Part shown: one piece after another, positions 12,846-24,300 of the stretch
Layout: every line of letters begins with the position of its first letter
Numbering within the stretch: the stretch's first letter is position 1
Assembly (NCBI GenBank): GCA_011799875.1
Contig: CM022298.1
Location: forward strand, 55,581,792-55,645,791
Origin: Thinopyrum elongatum
Lineage: Eukaryota; Streptophyta; Magnoliopsida; Poales; Poaceae
Length of the DNA: 64,000 nucleotides
Direction: 5' to 3'
Made by a program: the position numbers and the translations under genes
Notes under the pieces: model-generated
Told to the model about the DNA's origin: nothing
Databases searched by the model: none
The model's input: only the letters and a program-made list of their open reading frames with translations

Positions 12846-13640
12846 ACTTGATCAAACTTTGTGATGTAGCATGAATAGAGTTTGAGACGAGAAAATCATA
12901 GATAGCTAGAGGGAGTACTTAGGCATTCTTGTCCATCCATTTGGCAGAAAGAAGAAAAACCAATCAATCAAAACAACAAATGGATGTCCTCGAATGGAGA
13001 AAAATTATGCATCCAACATGCTCACACAATAAGATAGCAAATGAAATATGTGTCAAAGCATGCACAAACACTCTAGCATCTATCAAGCAATTGGCGATGA
13101 CTAGGTCATCTATATATTAGTATATTGACTTAGGAGTCAAATGAGAACATTTGATCATAGGTCATACTCATCGTTTAGGCACAAGTGGGGTTACCACTTT
13201 TACATAAAGCATTGTTGTGTTCACACCATTAGAGTTGCTTTAGCTCAATTCTTAGAGTAAAGCTCCCCCTAGATGTGATATCCCCCCTAAGAGGGATGAA
13301 CTAACCTTGGGTTTTGTCGATGATGACTTCATGTAGATGTTGAAGATGTGGATGCTCAATGTTGATGTAGATCATTTGGAGCAATCCATTGGAGTGAGTT
13401 GCACTTTAAATACCTACAAGGGTTAGTCCCACAAGGAACACACAAGGATATCCATAGACATAGAGTGAAATACACATATGATGTTGTCCATGAAAGCATT
13501 AGGTTACCTTGTCCCTTGTCTTACCAACAAGAGGGTTTGTGACTCCTTGAACTAGTGCAAGATATGGAAGTTGATTGCACTTGTCCTTGCCAAAATGAAT
13601 ATGAGTGAAGTATGTTGGCGGAGTCACCCTCAAGAACTCT

Positions 13641-14400
13641 CTAGTTCTTCTTCTTTGGGATCCACATCAGCTTGATGGGAATCCTTGGAGTTGTAGTCGT
13701 ACTTGATGAAGTAGAACTTGATGCAGTCTTGGGAACCCACTTGACCAAGGCCTTTGGAGCTTCTTCAAATGAATCAATCTCCTCTTGAAGCTTGTCCTTG
13801 CCTTTTAGCTTGTGGTCTTGTGGTGGAAGATCATCTTGAGCTTGTGTTCCCTCGAAAGAAGTGGGGTCATACTTCTCTTGTTGAGGAACAAACTTCGTCT
13901 TGGGGTATTGATCTTCTTTCCACTCAACTCCATTGGCATTGAACTTGCATTCAAAACCAACACCTTGATTCTTCCGGTGCCTTCCTTGCTTGCGTACAAT
14001 TTCCTCAAATTGCTTACTTCCGGCAAGGCTCTTGTAAACACCTTTCTCTATAATTCCCTTCAATAAGCTATTTTCTTGCTCAAGTGTAACTTGGCTAAGA
14101 GAATCATTAGTGGAATCAATAGAACTACTAGAAGCAACAATATTGGATTTAACATGATTATTGTTACTACTAGAAGAAGAATCTTTCTTGCTCTTGTTGC
14201 TAGATTTTACTTGTGGCATGTAAGTAGACAAGAGTAAACGCTTGGTAATGTAAGAAGAGCTTTTCTTACGAAGATCATCATTGATTGCTTTTAAGAACCC
14301 ATGCTCTTGCTCTAGATTGAGCTTTTCAAAGCGTAGCTTCTCATGAGTCTTTAAAAGCTCTCGATGGTCCTCTAAGGTAGTTTCATGAGCCACCTTGGTG
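13641..14400 (-). pseudogene. Gag-like protein of the LTR retrotransposon, 5'-truncated
   Basis: The frame reads from the truncation edge to a stop at 13641. The visible N-terminus is a heptad-rich helical region ('EDHRELLKTHEKLRFEKL'), followed by a Lys/Ser/Asn-rich linker, then a conserved block with 'KQFEEIVRKQGRHRKNQGVGF'. The last part is Ser/Thr-rich and ends in 'WIPKKKN'. This resembles the C-terminal half of gag polyproteins of Triticeae Copia-like elements. No CCHC knuckle and no protease are visible. GTG and not ATG is the first usable start codon in the frame, and the frame stays open to the junction, so the true N-terminus is lost. Confidence 0.7.
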
Positions 14401-14417
14401 CCACCTTGGTGGTACTA

Positions 14418-14625
14418 GGAGGCTCTTTGGTTACTGCCCAAGTCTGCCCAGCCAAATCGCGGGCACTGTGGGCGTGCCAAAATATTGGCGAGCAAATCGG
14501 CCGCCCGCGTCTCGCCAGAATATGGCGCAGAAACAAGGCTTGGCATGCCAAAATTTGGGCGCTCATCCAAATGAGATGTGAAGCCCTGGTCAACGCCAAT
14601 ATTTTGGCTACGATCCAAACAGCCC
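14418..14625. mobile_element. Tourist-like MITE
   Basis: The left end GGAGGCTCTTTGG and right end CCAAACAGCCC form imperfect terminal inverted repeats of the GGGGCTGTTTGG type. A CTA repeat flanks both ends (14415-14417, 14626-14628). The related segment at about 17197-17220 reads straight through 'ggtactaggctact', giving an empty site. Confidence 0.65.
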
Positions 14626-17337
14626 CTAGGCTACTATTAGCTCAGAGGTCTTTTCTAATGGTGAACCTAACATTCTCAAACAAACCCTCTTTTGTTCAAA
14701 AAAATGAAGTGGTTTTCCAAAATTGATGTGGTTTTGATAAACTAGTTTATTTGATTGAACTAAAGATGGTTAGAGGTTACTCTATAGGTTACCAATGTGC
14801 ATGACTAGTTTCAAGCAATGTTTGTCTTGTCTTCCTTGTGTTTAGCTTTACAACTCTTGTAAGCTTCATCGTTTCAACAAATATTGAAAAAGGACTGCAT
14901 TGCTAGCTTCTGCTTCAGCTCCAAGTTAGCTCGATGCACTGGTCAGGGGCCTCTTGACCGAGAAACCCACATCTGCCATAGTATGAAGTGAAAAGCCTTG
15001 TCCACATAACTCAGCATGGATCGGTATCGCCCATCGCACCATCAAACTATCTTGTTGTGCATATAGTAGGCGCTTCACAGTGAAGCTCCTTCTAGCTGAA
15101 TATTGAATTCCCAATACCTCACATACTCATTTCAACGCAAAAATAAATAAATCTGAAAACAAGTACACAAATATGGAAACATTTTGCATTGCCCCAAAGC
15201 TTAAAATGGCGAGCACAGTGCTACTTCCTCGGCTTTTTAGATGTCTATTTTGACTGTGATATGAAGCACGAAGGGAGAAGGCAAGTATTTATACATATTT
15301 CACGGAAAATCGCTATTAAGTAACCATATGGTGGTAGTTGGTGCATATTGATGGGAACGTGGGAACGTGTATACATGAAAGTGAGTAAGAACCACAAAAA
15401 TAAAGCATGTTAAAAGGACGCAGACTTTCTCAGCTCGAGCTCAAATAAGCTCGGGTGAACAGTAAAATCGAAAAAAATCTGATTTTTTTTGACAAACTAG
15501 AGTGCTTGAAAAGAGTCGTCATGGAATCACATTCCTGGAAGCCGTGACAAAAAAAAAGATACTCTAAAAATGCTACTTTCAAAAGCATTTTGGAGCACTG
15601 TTTTTTTTTGCCACGATTTCCACAAATGTGATTTCATGATAAATTTTGCAAGCTCTTCGAACATTTGTCAGTGTTTGTCACACACAAAAAAATCAGATTT
15701 TTTGAATTTTTTAAAATGTTTTTCGAGGTTACTGTTCATTGCGAGCTCATTTGAGCTCGCGAGCAGAAGGTTACTTTCCATGTTAAAGGCCTTATTATAT
15801 TATCATTACTAGAGTTGTGACACAAGTGTAATGCTACCGGCAACCACTCATCTAGCAAGGACCTATACAAAGATTGGCCATTCATCCCTTGTCATCTGCC
15901 AAGAACCACTCATCTAGCATGCTGAAACATCGCCATTGACATCAGGGAGTTAGTTACGAGGACAAATGAAAAAGGGTTCACATCAAGAAAATATAATGTT
16001 GAAGGAGCGGCTCATGTCGTGGTTTTGGAGTGGGAACCAGCCGGTTGTGCACTGTTTTCATCCTTCTCTATAACATGTGGTAGAAATTACAAAATTCTAG
16101 TCATGAGAATTTGAATCTTGACGGTGAGATTCTACATCCAATTATCGACTCAACTAACTTATGCTAAATTCCTAGTGATGCACATGTTTTATGGATGCAT
16201 AGCTCATGTTACATATATCAGAACAATGAACAAGAAAAGTAGAGGTACTTTGAAGAAACTAGAAATGGAATGTTGAGCTTTGGAAAAGTTGGAAAAAAAA
16301 TGTTGCATATATATATCACAAACTGAGACTTTTTCCAATAAAAGATATTCTTTGTTAACTCATAATGAAACATCAATGGGATATAAACACAATGAGCACA
16401 CATCCGACGTTTGCATAACTAAGAGGCACGCATGCGCACACACACACAAAGGATCACATCCGCAAAAAGCAAAGTCAAAGAAGACCAAAGCTATGCCCAA
16501 GCGATGAAAAAAATAAAGAAAATAGAAAAAGGGTAGCATTGATCCTTGCCGAGCAGATCCTGTCAAGCAGAACGAACTACACGTATGGAAAGCATATTGT
16601 TGGTCAGGCCGAGAAGTTAATTATACAGGAGGTAAGCAGACGGTCAGACTAATGTATTGCAAGATGTGGATTTCTTTCCAGATTCCTAACATTTTCCGCT
16701 TGATCTCAGAGAATCGGGTGAGGATGGCATAGAAGTCTTGCCGATGTAAACAGGCGGCAAAGTGCACTGACATCGATGCTAATTCTTCTTGAGCATTTCC
16801 ATTTATTCTGGTGGAGCAAGGATTGGTTGTGGAGGTTTTTACTTTGGTAATGCGTGCATGTAGTGTCATACCTTGGTTGAGAGGAGCAAGGTGTTCTGTT
16901 TCCTGTCTTGTATAGAATCTGGAGGGTTTTAGGAAACTTCCGAGTAACTAGTTGAGTATTAGGGTTTGCCGCTGCATATCTTTTCGGCCATGTACATGTT
17001 TACATGTGGATATATAGTTGTACATGTTATGGAGCTGTTAGCTGGTGAATTGTGACATTTAATTTGTTTCTGTTGGAGCTGCTGCTTGATGGGGTTATCT
17101 TTCTTTGCAAAACCAATGTCTTTGTATTTAGCTTTACTAGTTTACCTTTGACAAGAAGAGGATAATGTAAATATTCATATTTGGGCCACCTTGGAGGTAC
17201 TAGGCTACTACTAGCTCGGAGCTCTTGTCTATCGTCATGTTCCAAGTAGAGGCGCAAATTCGTGACCCTAACATTCTCAAACAAACCCTCTTTTGTTCAA
17301 ACAAATGAAGTGGTTTCTAAAGGTGATGTGATTTTGA
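14626..17337. repeat. Background repeat segment, unit 1 and start of unit 2
   Basis: This shares ordered landmarks with 31205-36387: 'ccctcttttgttcaaa', 'gggttaccaa', 'gcgagcacagtgctact', 'taaccatatggtgg' and 'accactcatctagca'. Unit starts are near 14690, 17286, 31668 and 34990. Several short antisense frames are conserved only in pieces. No intact gene is seen. The family is unrecognised. Confidence 0.7.
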
Positions 17338-17560
17338 CACTAATATAAAAAGGCCCATTTGTCCCGGTTCCAGAGGCCCATTTGACCCGGTTCTGGAGTC
17401 GGGACTAAAGGGTCGGGACTAAAGCCCAACACCTTTAGTCCCGGTTCGCTTACGAACCGGGACAGATGTGGCTCCACGTGGCCACTGCGGCGAGCCCAGG
17501 CAGGAGGGCCTTTAGTCCCGGTTGGTAACACCAACCGGGACCAAAGAGCATCCACGTGTC
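17338..17560. repeat. CACTA 5' terminus and subterminal repeats
   Basis: Alternating 'gtcccggttc' and 'gaaccggga' units follow the CACTA terminus, the expected transposase-binding region. A G15 run lies just inside at 17601-17615. From 17561 to 17924 no gene is seen. Confidence 0.85.
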
Positions 17561-17924
17561 AGCAGCTCAGGAGCTGGGGTTTTTGTTTTTTGTTTTGAAA
17601 GGGGGGGGGGGGGGGTGGTTTGGGGGGTTTTGCGAGGGTTAATTTAGGGGTTTCATATATTGTGTTAGCTAGCTAATAGAGAGAAGTGTCCTCTCTTATC
17701 TCCGTGCTTGGTCGACGCTACGTACTATACGTATAGAGAGGACTCGACACGCTAGCTAGTAAGCAAATGAAGGAAACCATTAAGTACACAAGATTGTCAT
17801 GAACATATATAGAGAGAAGTGATCGACCTCCTCCTTCTCCGAGAGATTGGTCGAACAACAAGTTTTCGTATATCTATCCGACGCTACTAGCTACATATAT
17901 ACAATATAAGATCTCTTACAATCC

Positions 17925-20900
17925 CTAACATCTGATGTCAAGTTTCACATGGTATTCTCCAACTGGATTGATGACGTGGTCAAGAAAGAATTCCGCCAAT
18001 TCCTCTTGAATTGCTTTTATGCGATCTTGTGGTAGGAGTTCATCCTGCATCTGCCAAATCTAATTTGAAGAAGGGGGTAAATACATATATATGAATGAAA
18101 CTCAACACAAATGATGGTAATAATATAAAATTGTGAATATTATTGCTTACGCACTTCATATTGTTTTTCAGAGTAGCCCTGCTTAGAGGTCGTCGCGTTG
18201 TAGATGTACTCGCAAACGTAGTATCCACAAAAATTATTCCCGCCTTCCTGCCTCAACCACTTTATGAGAAATAGAGGTCAATCAAACTGATAATCAAGCA
18301 TTATAAATGGTATTGATGGAACTAGCTAGAATCAATGGGAGATGCGCGGAACTAGCTAGTGGAGTAGTACTTACTTTCGGGTGTGTAAATCACAGCTCCC
18401 CCGGCAGTCCCGGAGCTTCTGCGGTGAACACTTTCCAAACCCTGCGAGACAAAGAAAATAATTACTTGATATCAGGTAATGAACAAAGTTGCCGATATGG
18501 TGCGATAATGATAGATTGAACTTACTTCTGGAGCATTTCAGTCATGGCCGCATACTCCTTGGGATCTTTTCGTCTTGAGTCTAAGACGGTTACTAGTCCC
18601 TGCTCAAGCTTAATCTCTAGGAGAATAAAGTGGAAGCTGCGCACGCATGCATAACTCATCAATTACATTACTATAACCTCGAGTAATAATGGAAACCGAA
18701 TATGCAGAAGACAGTAACACTCACTTGAAGTTGTAAGGAAAGAGTATTTTATCTTTGTTTTGATTTTTAAGCAACGATTGTAGCAAGTTGGCCTCGGTTT
18801 CTTTCGCATTATATTTAACAGTACATTCATCTATGAGATTTGTGTTAATGAACCCAATATCATAGATTTGTGCATTTCTGCATTCGACGATCTTCAATCT
18901 GCATAATATAGTGAGGTTAATTATATATACATGCAATGAAAGAGCTGAGCTATATATAGAGACTTAATTACAGAAGTATAGTACTTACAGACAGTAGCAA
19001 GTGATGATTATTTTATCGAGGTCCTTTTGATTGAAAAACTGGAAGAACTCCTCAAATGGAACAGACAACAGATCAATTCCAACGAGGTCGTGCTCCTCTT
19101 TAACTCTCAGCGTCAAAATATCCTTCCACGACTTGCAGGTGTCCATGTACCACTTATGGAATCTTTGCATCATCGTTGTTATAGGAGGATCACCAGGTCT
19201 GACGAGAGGCTTCCCGTACCGGTATTTGTGTTCATCCACCTCCATTGTATCAAAATGTGCATCGTCGGGCAGGTAATCACCAGAATTGGTACCGGGCAGC
19301 ATCCCCGGCAGATTTGCGACGATATCGCTAGACACCTTGAGCGGGGGGCACGATTGGTTTGCCTGTTCGCCGAGCTGGGGAATTTTGTTCCCACTTCTTC
19401 GTTCTTGTAACCTTTTGTCAATTGAAGTAGTTCCCGACCGGCGCGCTCCTTCCACTGCCTTTTTAAGAGCGCGGACATGGTTGTCATCCGGCGGAGGCGA
19501 TGGTGGTCGCTTCAGGTTCTTCAAAGTGCGCTTCAATTTCACCGGATCCATCTTCTCCTCCGGAGGTGGATTTTTCTTTGCAAAAAAGTCCTTCACTTAG
19601 GCTTGACAGATCTCCACGTTTTCCTCCTCGGTCATCTCGTATGGTAACTTCTCTAGAGGCTTGAGAGATGGACCGAATATGTATTGCCTCCTGCCTCTGG
19701 CTGTACTGCTAGACGCCGGAGCAGCCGGAGCGGCTGCGGCAGTCTTCCTTCGTTGCTTACGAGGCGGAGAAGGAGGCGGAGTGCTACGACGCGCCGGAGC
19801 AACCGGAGCGGCGGCGGCTGTCTTCCGCTGTTGTTGACGAGGTGGACAAGGAGGCGGGCTGCTCGGATGCGCCGACGCAGGCGGAGAAGGAGGCGGAGTG
19901 CTGCCACGCGCTGGAGCAGCCGGAGAAGGAGGCGGACTGCCCTGATCACTCGCCGGAGGAGGAGGAGGTGCAGTGCCCTGACTCGCTGGAGGAGGAGGAG
20001 GAGGCGTCCAGTTCGGAAGGTTGATGAGCTCCTTCCGCCATAGACATGGAGTCTTCAGAGCAAGACCCAGCTGAGTCTCCCCTTCACCAGTAGGGTGGTC
20101 AAGCTCGAGCTCCTCAAATCCCTCCGTTATTTCATCGACCATCACAACAGCATAGCCTTGTGGAATCAAAAGGCAGTGAAAAGTTACGCCGCGTTGAGGA
20201 GGTGCAACAGAGCCGACAACCGCCTTGACTTTGAGGTGCTGCCATTGCGTCATAAGGTGGCAATCTTGAGCCTCCATGATAGCATCCACGGGGTAGCTAG
20301 GAGCCGTGAAGTCAGGCTGCTGAAGGAGCTCGGTGGAAGCCATGCTGCTTCTCCGCTGAGATGGTGGGGTAGCTTCTGGGGTAGCTCCGGCAGGTCGCTG
20401 GCTCTGAACTAGTAGTGCTTGTTCCTCTAGCGCTTGTACCCTTGCATTCAGCTTCTGCAGTTCGGTCTGCTCCACTTTCCTCCTCCTCTCCCGGGTTTTG
20501 TAACCGCCTACGCCGGGAAACGCAACCTTCCATGCAACATAGCCTGGCGTGCCATGTGTTCGTCCAGGGTGCTCAGGATTCCCGAGGGCCTGTGTGAGCT
20601 CGTTGTTCTCTCTGTCGGGAACGAACGTCCCTTGCTGCGCTGCGGCGATATACTTCTGAAGCTTCTTGACGGGTATTTCAAGTTGCTCCTTCGTCCAACG
20701 GCACTTCCCTGTTTCAGGGTCCAAGGTTCCCCCAACCCCGAAGAACCAAGTCCTTGAACGGTCTGGCCAGTTCAATGTCTCTGGTTCGACCCCTTTATCA
20801 AGCAGGTCCTTCTCAGCCTTGTCCCACAACGGCCGGGCTTTGAGGTAGCCACCTGACCCCGTGCGATGGTGATGCTCCTTCTTTGTAGCATTTTTCTTGT

Positions 20901-21749
20901 TTGTCGCTGACATCTTCTTACTCTTCTCCGATGTCTTGTGGGCCACAAATGCGGGCTAGTGATCTCTTATCTTCTCAAATCGGCCGGTGAATTCTGGAGT
21001 CGTCCCTTTGTCGACAAACGTTGATTTCAACTCATTCTTCCACCTCCTGAATAGATCTGCCATCTTCTTAAGAGCATGAGCCTTGACCAATGGCTCTATA
21101 ACTGGCTTATCAGGATCCTCCTCTGGCGGTAGGGTGAAATTTGCCTTCAGCGCGGTCCAAAGATCATCTTTCTGTCTATCGTTGACAAAAGACACTTGAG
21201 GGTCTTCGCTCTTAGGCTTATTCCATTGGTGGATGCTGATCGGGATCATGTCCCTAACAAGAACCCCGCACTGAGCAAAAAATGCTTCCTTGGTCCGGCT
21301 GGGTTCAATCGGTTGGCCATCGCCCTTGATTGCTGTGATCGTGAACCTTTCATCCTGGCGCAACCTTTTCTTCGTGCCTCGTCTCGTTACCGAAGTTTGG
21401 CTCGATCCGGAGGGCTAGAAAAGAAGAAAGAAGAGAGTTAATATGTGTACATACCAAAACAATTAATGCATCAATTAGCTAGTCAGCACAGGCTTAATTA
21501 ATATATATACCTCGCCGGACTCTGTTCGGTCAATGGAGCCGTCATCACGGTCTCCTTCTTCCACCGGCATTCGGTCACCGGAGCCATCATAATCATGTCC
21601 TTCCTCCTCCATTGTTCGATCACCGTAGCCTGCTTCACCCTCTCCTTCTAGACCATCGGTGTCGTTGAGATACGACAAGACATCACCTCCGCCGAGGATT
21701 ATGTCCCCCAACACCTGTTCTGCTTCCAAGTCTCGGTGCTTCATAGTTT
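17925..21749 (-). pseudogene. CACTA ORF1: Transposase_24-like region plus ULP1-like C48 protease
   Basis: Minus-strand exons inferred from GT-AG borders and frame: 21749-21512, 21416-18989, 18898-18725, 18636-18526, then exons near 18433-18376, 18265-18160 and 18050-17925. The first part is acidic. The second holds the TNP1-like 'RTWFFGVGGTLDPETGKCRW' block and a long Pro/Ala-rich stretch (about 20010-19690). The last part is a cysteine-protease fold of the SUMO-protease (ULP1) class: the His of 'NFHFILLEI', the Asp of 'VLDSRRKD' and the Cys of 'NNFCGYYVCEY' are all present. Three nonsense codons break it: TAG 20953-20955, TAA 19597-19599, TGA 18390-18392. More exons probably lie upstream of 21749. 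ULP1-like domains are common in plant CACTA and Mutator elements; the substrate is unknown. Confidence 0.8.
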
Positions 21750-21842
21750 CTGCAAATATTACAACATGGCAATTAATATACAAACATGACAGATGGATAT
21801 ATTAGTGGCAAACGTAGACCTAGCTAGCTAATCACAACAAGG

Positions 21843-22000
21843 AATCATATTAGTGGCCTCAACGCTTCTAGGGTTTGGGGTAGCCTCGGCAATGCTTCTA
21901 GGGTTTGGGGTGGCCTCGACGACAACGCTCTTTTAACTTGGTAATATTGGGTGGCCTCGGCAGCGCTTCTAGGGTTTGGGCCGGGCCGCCTCTCTCATGA
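21843..22000. repeat. Three direct repeats with 'gcttctagggtttggg'
   Basis: Three imperfect copies of a GC-richer block (about 21866, 21893 and 21965) lie between the ORF1 exons and the first SNF2 hairpin. No function assigned. Confidence 0.7.
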
Positions 22001-22014
22001 TTGTCCGACGTCCG

Positions 22015-22530
22015 GACCGACAAAGGATTTAACAAAATGGTGCCATTCTGGATGTGCAGAAAATGGTCCATATTTTTCCTGATCTCATCTACCCTTCTAT
22101 ATGTCACGTTGTCTAGTGTCAAAGAATTCAAGAAAACCATAACTTCATCATTAGCCGGAAATGACAGGCGCATAATGGTACGAAGCTCTTCAAAGTTGTT
22201 TTGGAACGGAGTTCCTGATAGAATAATTCGCTTTTTGGTGCAAAGTTCAGCAAGAGCCTTCCGAATATCGCTATTTGGAAGGCCTTTGCTGAAATTCGTA
22301 CCAGAAGGCGAATTATTCTATCAGGAACTCCGTTCCAAAACAACTTTGAAGAGCTTTGTAGCATCATACGCCTGTTACTTCCAGCTAATGATGAAGCCAT
22401 GGATTTCTTCAATACTTTGACAGACAACGTGACATATAGAAGAATATATATATATATATATGAGATCAGAAAAAAAATTGGATCAACTTGTGCACATCCA
22501 TAATGGCGGCATTCTTGATAATTCTGGACC
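22015..22530 (-). repeat. SNF2-fragment inverted repeat 1 (hairpin)
   Basis: Arms 22015-22262 and 22277-22530 are reverse complements around a 14-base centre, with 49 consecutive perfectly paired bases (22183-22231 with 22308-22356). Translated away from the centre, each arm encodes a SNF2-family helicase motif III segment: 'RIILSGTPFQNNFEEL' then 'RL..PANDE'. The left arm stays open on the minus strand through 'NVTYRRVDEIRKNMDHF'. The right arm has an AT-dinucleotide insertion near 22443-22460. This is a captured host gene fragment, not a transposon gene. It lies between the putative ORF1 promoter (24661) and the ORF1 coding exons, so it would be in the primary transcript. Confidence 0.85.
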
Positions 22531-22690
22531 CTCGACCCCTGGACGACCCTCGACCCCTCGACGATCCATGACCCTCTACCCTAGTTCCCGACCCTCGACC
22601 GCTCGGCGATCCACGACCCTCTACAATAGTTCACGACCCTCGACCGCTCGGCGATCCACGACCCTCTACCCTAGTTCCTGACCCTCGACC
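22525..22690. repeat. GACCCTCGACC minisatellite, block 1
   Basis: Degenerate tandem units built on 'gaccctcgacc', with longer units containing 'gatccacgaccctcta'. Rich in CpG and TCGA. It links the two SNF2 hairpins. Confidence 0.85.
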
Positions 22691-22710
22691 CCCTCATGTC
22701 ATGTTTGTCT

Positions 22711-23020
22711 AGTGTCAAAGGATTCAACAAAACCATGTCTTCATCATTAGGCAAAACTAACAGGCGCATGATGGTACGAAGCTCTCCAAAGTTGTTTTGG
22801 AACGGAGTCCCTGATAGGATAATTCGCTTTTTGGTACAAAGTTCAGCAAGAGCCTTCCGAATATTGCTATTTGGAAGGCCTTTGCTGAAATTCGTACCAA
22901 AAGGCGAATTATCCTATCCGGGACTCCATTCCAGAACAACTTTGCAGAACTTCGTACCATCATGCCCCGGTTACTTCCGGCTAATGATGAAGCCATGGAT
23001 TTCTTCAATACTTTGAAACA
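22711..23020 (-). repeat. SNF2-fragment inverted repeat 2 (hairpin)
   Basis: Arms 22711-22858 and 22873-23020 pair around a 14-base centre. It is a shorter copy of the hairpin at 22015-22530: both left arms read 'KALAELCTKK' and both right arms 'KAFAEIRT', so the asymmetric hairpin existed before it was duplicated. Both arms keep 'SGTPFQNNF' in an open frame. Confidence 0.85.
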
Positions 23021-23024
23021 AGGC

Positions 23025-23316
23025 AACCTCTCGACCCCTCGGCGATCCTCGACCCTCGACCCCTCGATGACCCTCGACCCTCGAACCCTCGGCCCCTCGA
23101 CGACCCTCGAACCATCGACCCTCGACCCTCGAATCCTCGGGGCCTTGACGACCCTCGAACCCTCGGCCCCTCGACGACCCTCGACCCTCGCCCCTCGACG
23201 ACCCTCGACCCTCGACCCTCGACCCCTCGACGGACCCTCGCCCCTCGAACCCTCGGCCCCTCGACGACCCTCGAACCCTCGACCCTCGACCCCTCGACGA
23301 CCCTCGACACCCTCGT
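23025..23316. repeat. GACCCTCGACC minisatellite, block 2
   Basis: More than twenty degenerate copies of 'ccctcgacgaccctcga' type units. Long frames on both strands are products of the repeat and are not genes. Confidence 0.9.
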
Positions 23317-23324
23317 TCCTGATA

Positions 23325-23590
23325 AAAAATTAAGAAGAGGAAGAAGAAGAAGAAAAAAGAGGAGAAGAAGAAAAAAAAGAGGAGAAGAAGAAGGAATAGA
23401 GGAGAAGAAGAAAAAATAGATTAAAATCTATTTTTTCTTCTTCTCCTCTATTCCTTCTTCTTCTCCTCTTTTTTTTTCTTCTTTTTCATCTTCTTATTTA
23501 TTTCTCTCTTCTTCCTCTCCTCTTCTTCTCCTTCTCTTCTCACTCTTCCTCTCTATTTTCTTTTTCCTCTCCTTCTTTTTCTTCTAAATA
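23325..23590. repeat. Purine/pyrimidine mirror tract with a perfect palindrome
   Basis: An all-purine run (gaagaaga type) to about 23420 is followed by its pyrimidine complement. Arms 23365-23422 and 23425-23483 pair almost perfectly with a 2-base centre at 23423-23424. It is the third inverted repeat in 1.5 kb. Confidence 0.85.
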
Positions 23591-24300
23591 TGAACATATA
23601 CATAAATGACTTTGATCATGCACAATTTTCCTATACATACACAATATGAACATATACATAAATTGACAAAGAAAATTCTATGAACAAAAAAAATCATAAA
23701 AATTCTATGAACATAAAAATTCTAACTTTTGCATATGAACATACATACATTTTCTTATTTTTTCTTAAATGTAACTTTTGCATATATGAACATACATACA
23801 TAAATTATACATACATGGAAAAAAAATTGCTATGAACAAAAAAAACATCATATATGAACTTTTTGTATATACATCCATATCCGTCCATCCATACATACAT
23901 ACATACATGGACAAAAAAATGCTATGAACAAAAACATCAATTTTGGTCCAATCTTGGCATTGAACTACAACCCAATTTTTCCTTGCTAAAAAAATTCTGA
24001 ATTTTTTACATCTTGTAGTCCTTCCAACTAAACCCTTAAGTCCAGAAGGGCAACCCCAATTTCATCTAGCAAGTCCACCAAAAAAATTCATGTAGTTTCT
24101 GTCCAGCACTAAATTTTAATAAAACTTGCACTAAGAAGTTTTTCCTTTTATCAAACCAACTTAACCATCTTCACTAATATCCAAGGAGACATCATCCTGC
24201 CAAGTTTCACATAAAACAAAGTTCCCTAGCAAGCCCTAGCATTTCATCAAACACCTTGTGGACATGGCTGAAAACATGCAATTCTCTGAAACTTTGCACT
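23591..24300. other. AT-rich non-coding part of the CACTA element
   Basis: Contains runs of 'gaacatacatacat' and 'ctatgaac' to about 23935, then plain AT-rich sequence. No gene or RNA recognised. Confidence 0.6.

Larger units (their letters stand above)
7620..14400 (-). mobile_element. 5'-truncated, pol-less LTR retrotransposon
   Basis: Read on the minus strand, the order is gag-like frame (14400-13641), spacer, an extra ORF (11895-9799), spacer, polypurine tract, 3' LTR (9278-7620). No reverse transcriptase, integrase or RNase H was found, so the element is non-autonomous. The gag frame is open to the right edge, and no 5' LTR is present before unrelated repeat DNA at about 14401, so the 5' end is missing. 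The spacers 9293-9798 and 12846-13640 have no recognisable gene. Confidence 0.8.

Noticed and set aside
17601..17615. G15 run considered as a boundary of the CACTA element
   Set aside because: The real boundary is at 17338, fixed by the CACTA terminus, the TGA duplication and the empty site.
19653..20043. Arg-rich and Leu-rich frames opposite the proline-rich ORF1 segment
   Set aside because: Shadows of the Pro/Ala-coding GC-rich repeat of ORF1.
22962..23333. Long frames on both strands with Leu/Asp/Pro or Arg/Gly/Val repeats
   Set aside because: Products of the GACCCTCGACC minisatellite; no start context and no domain.
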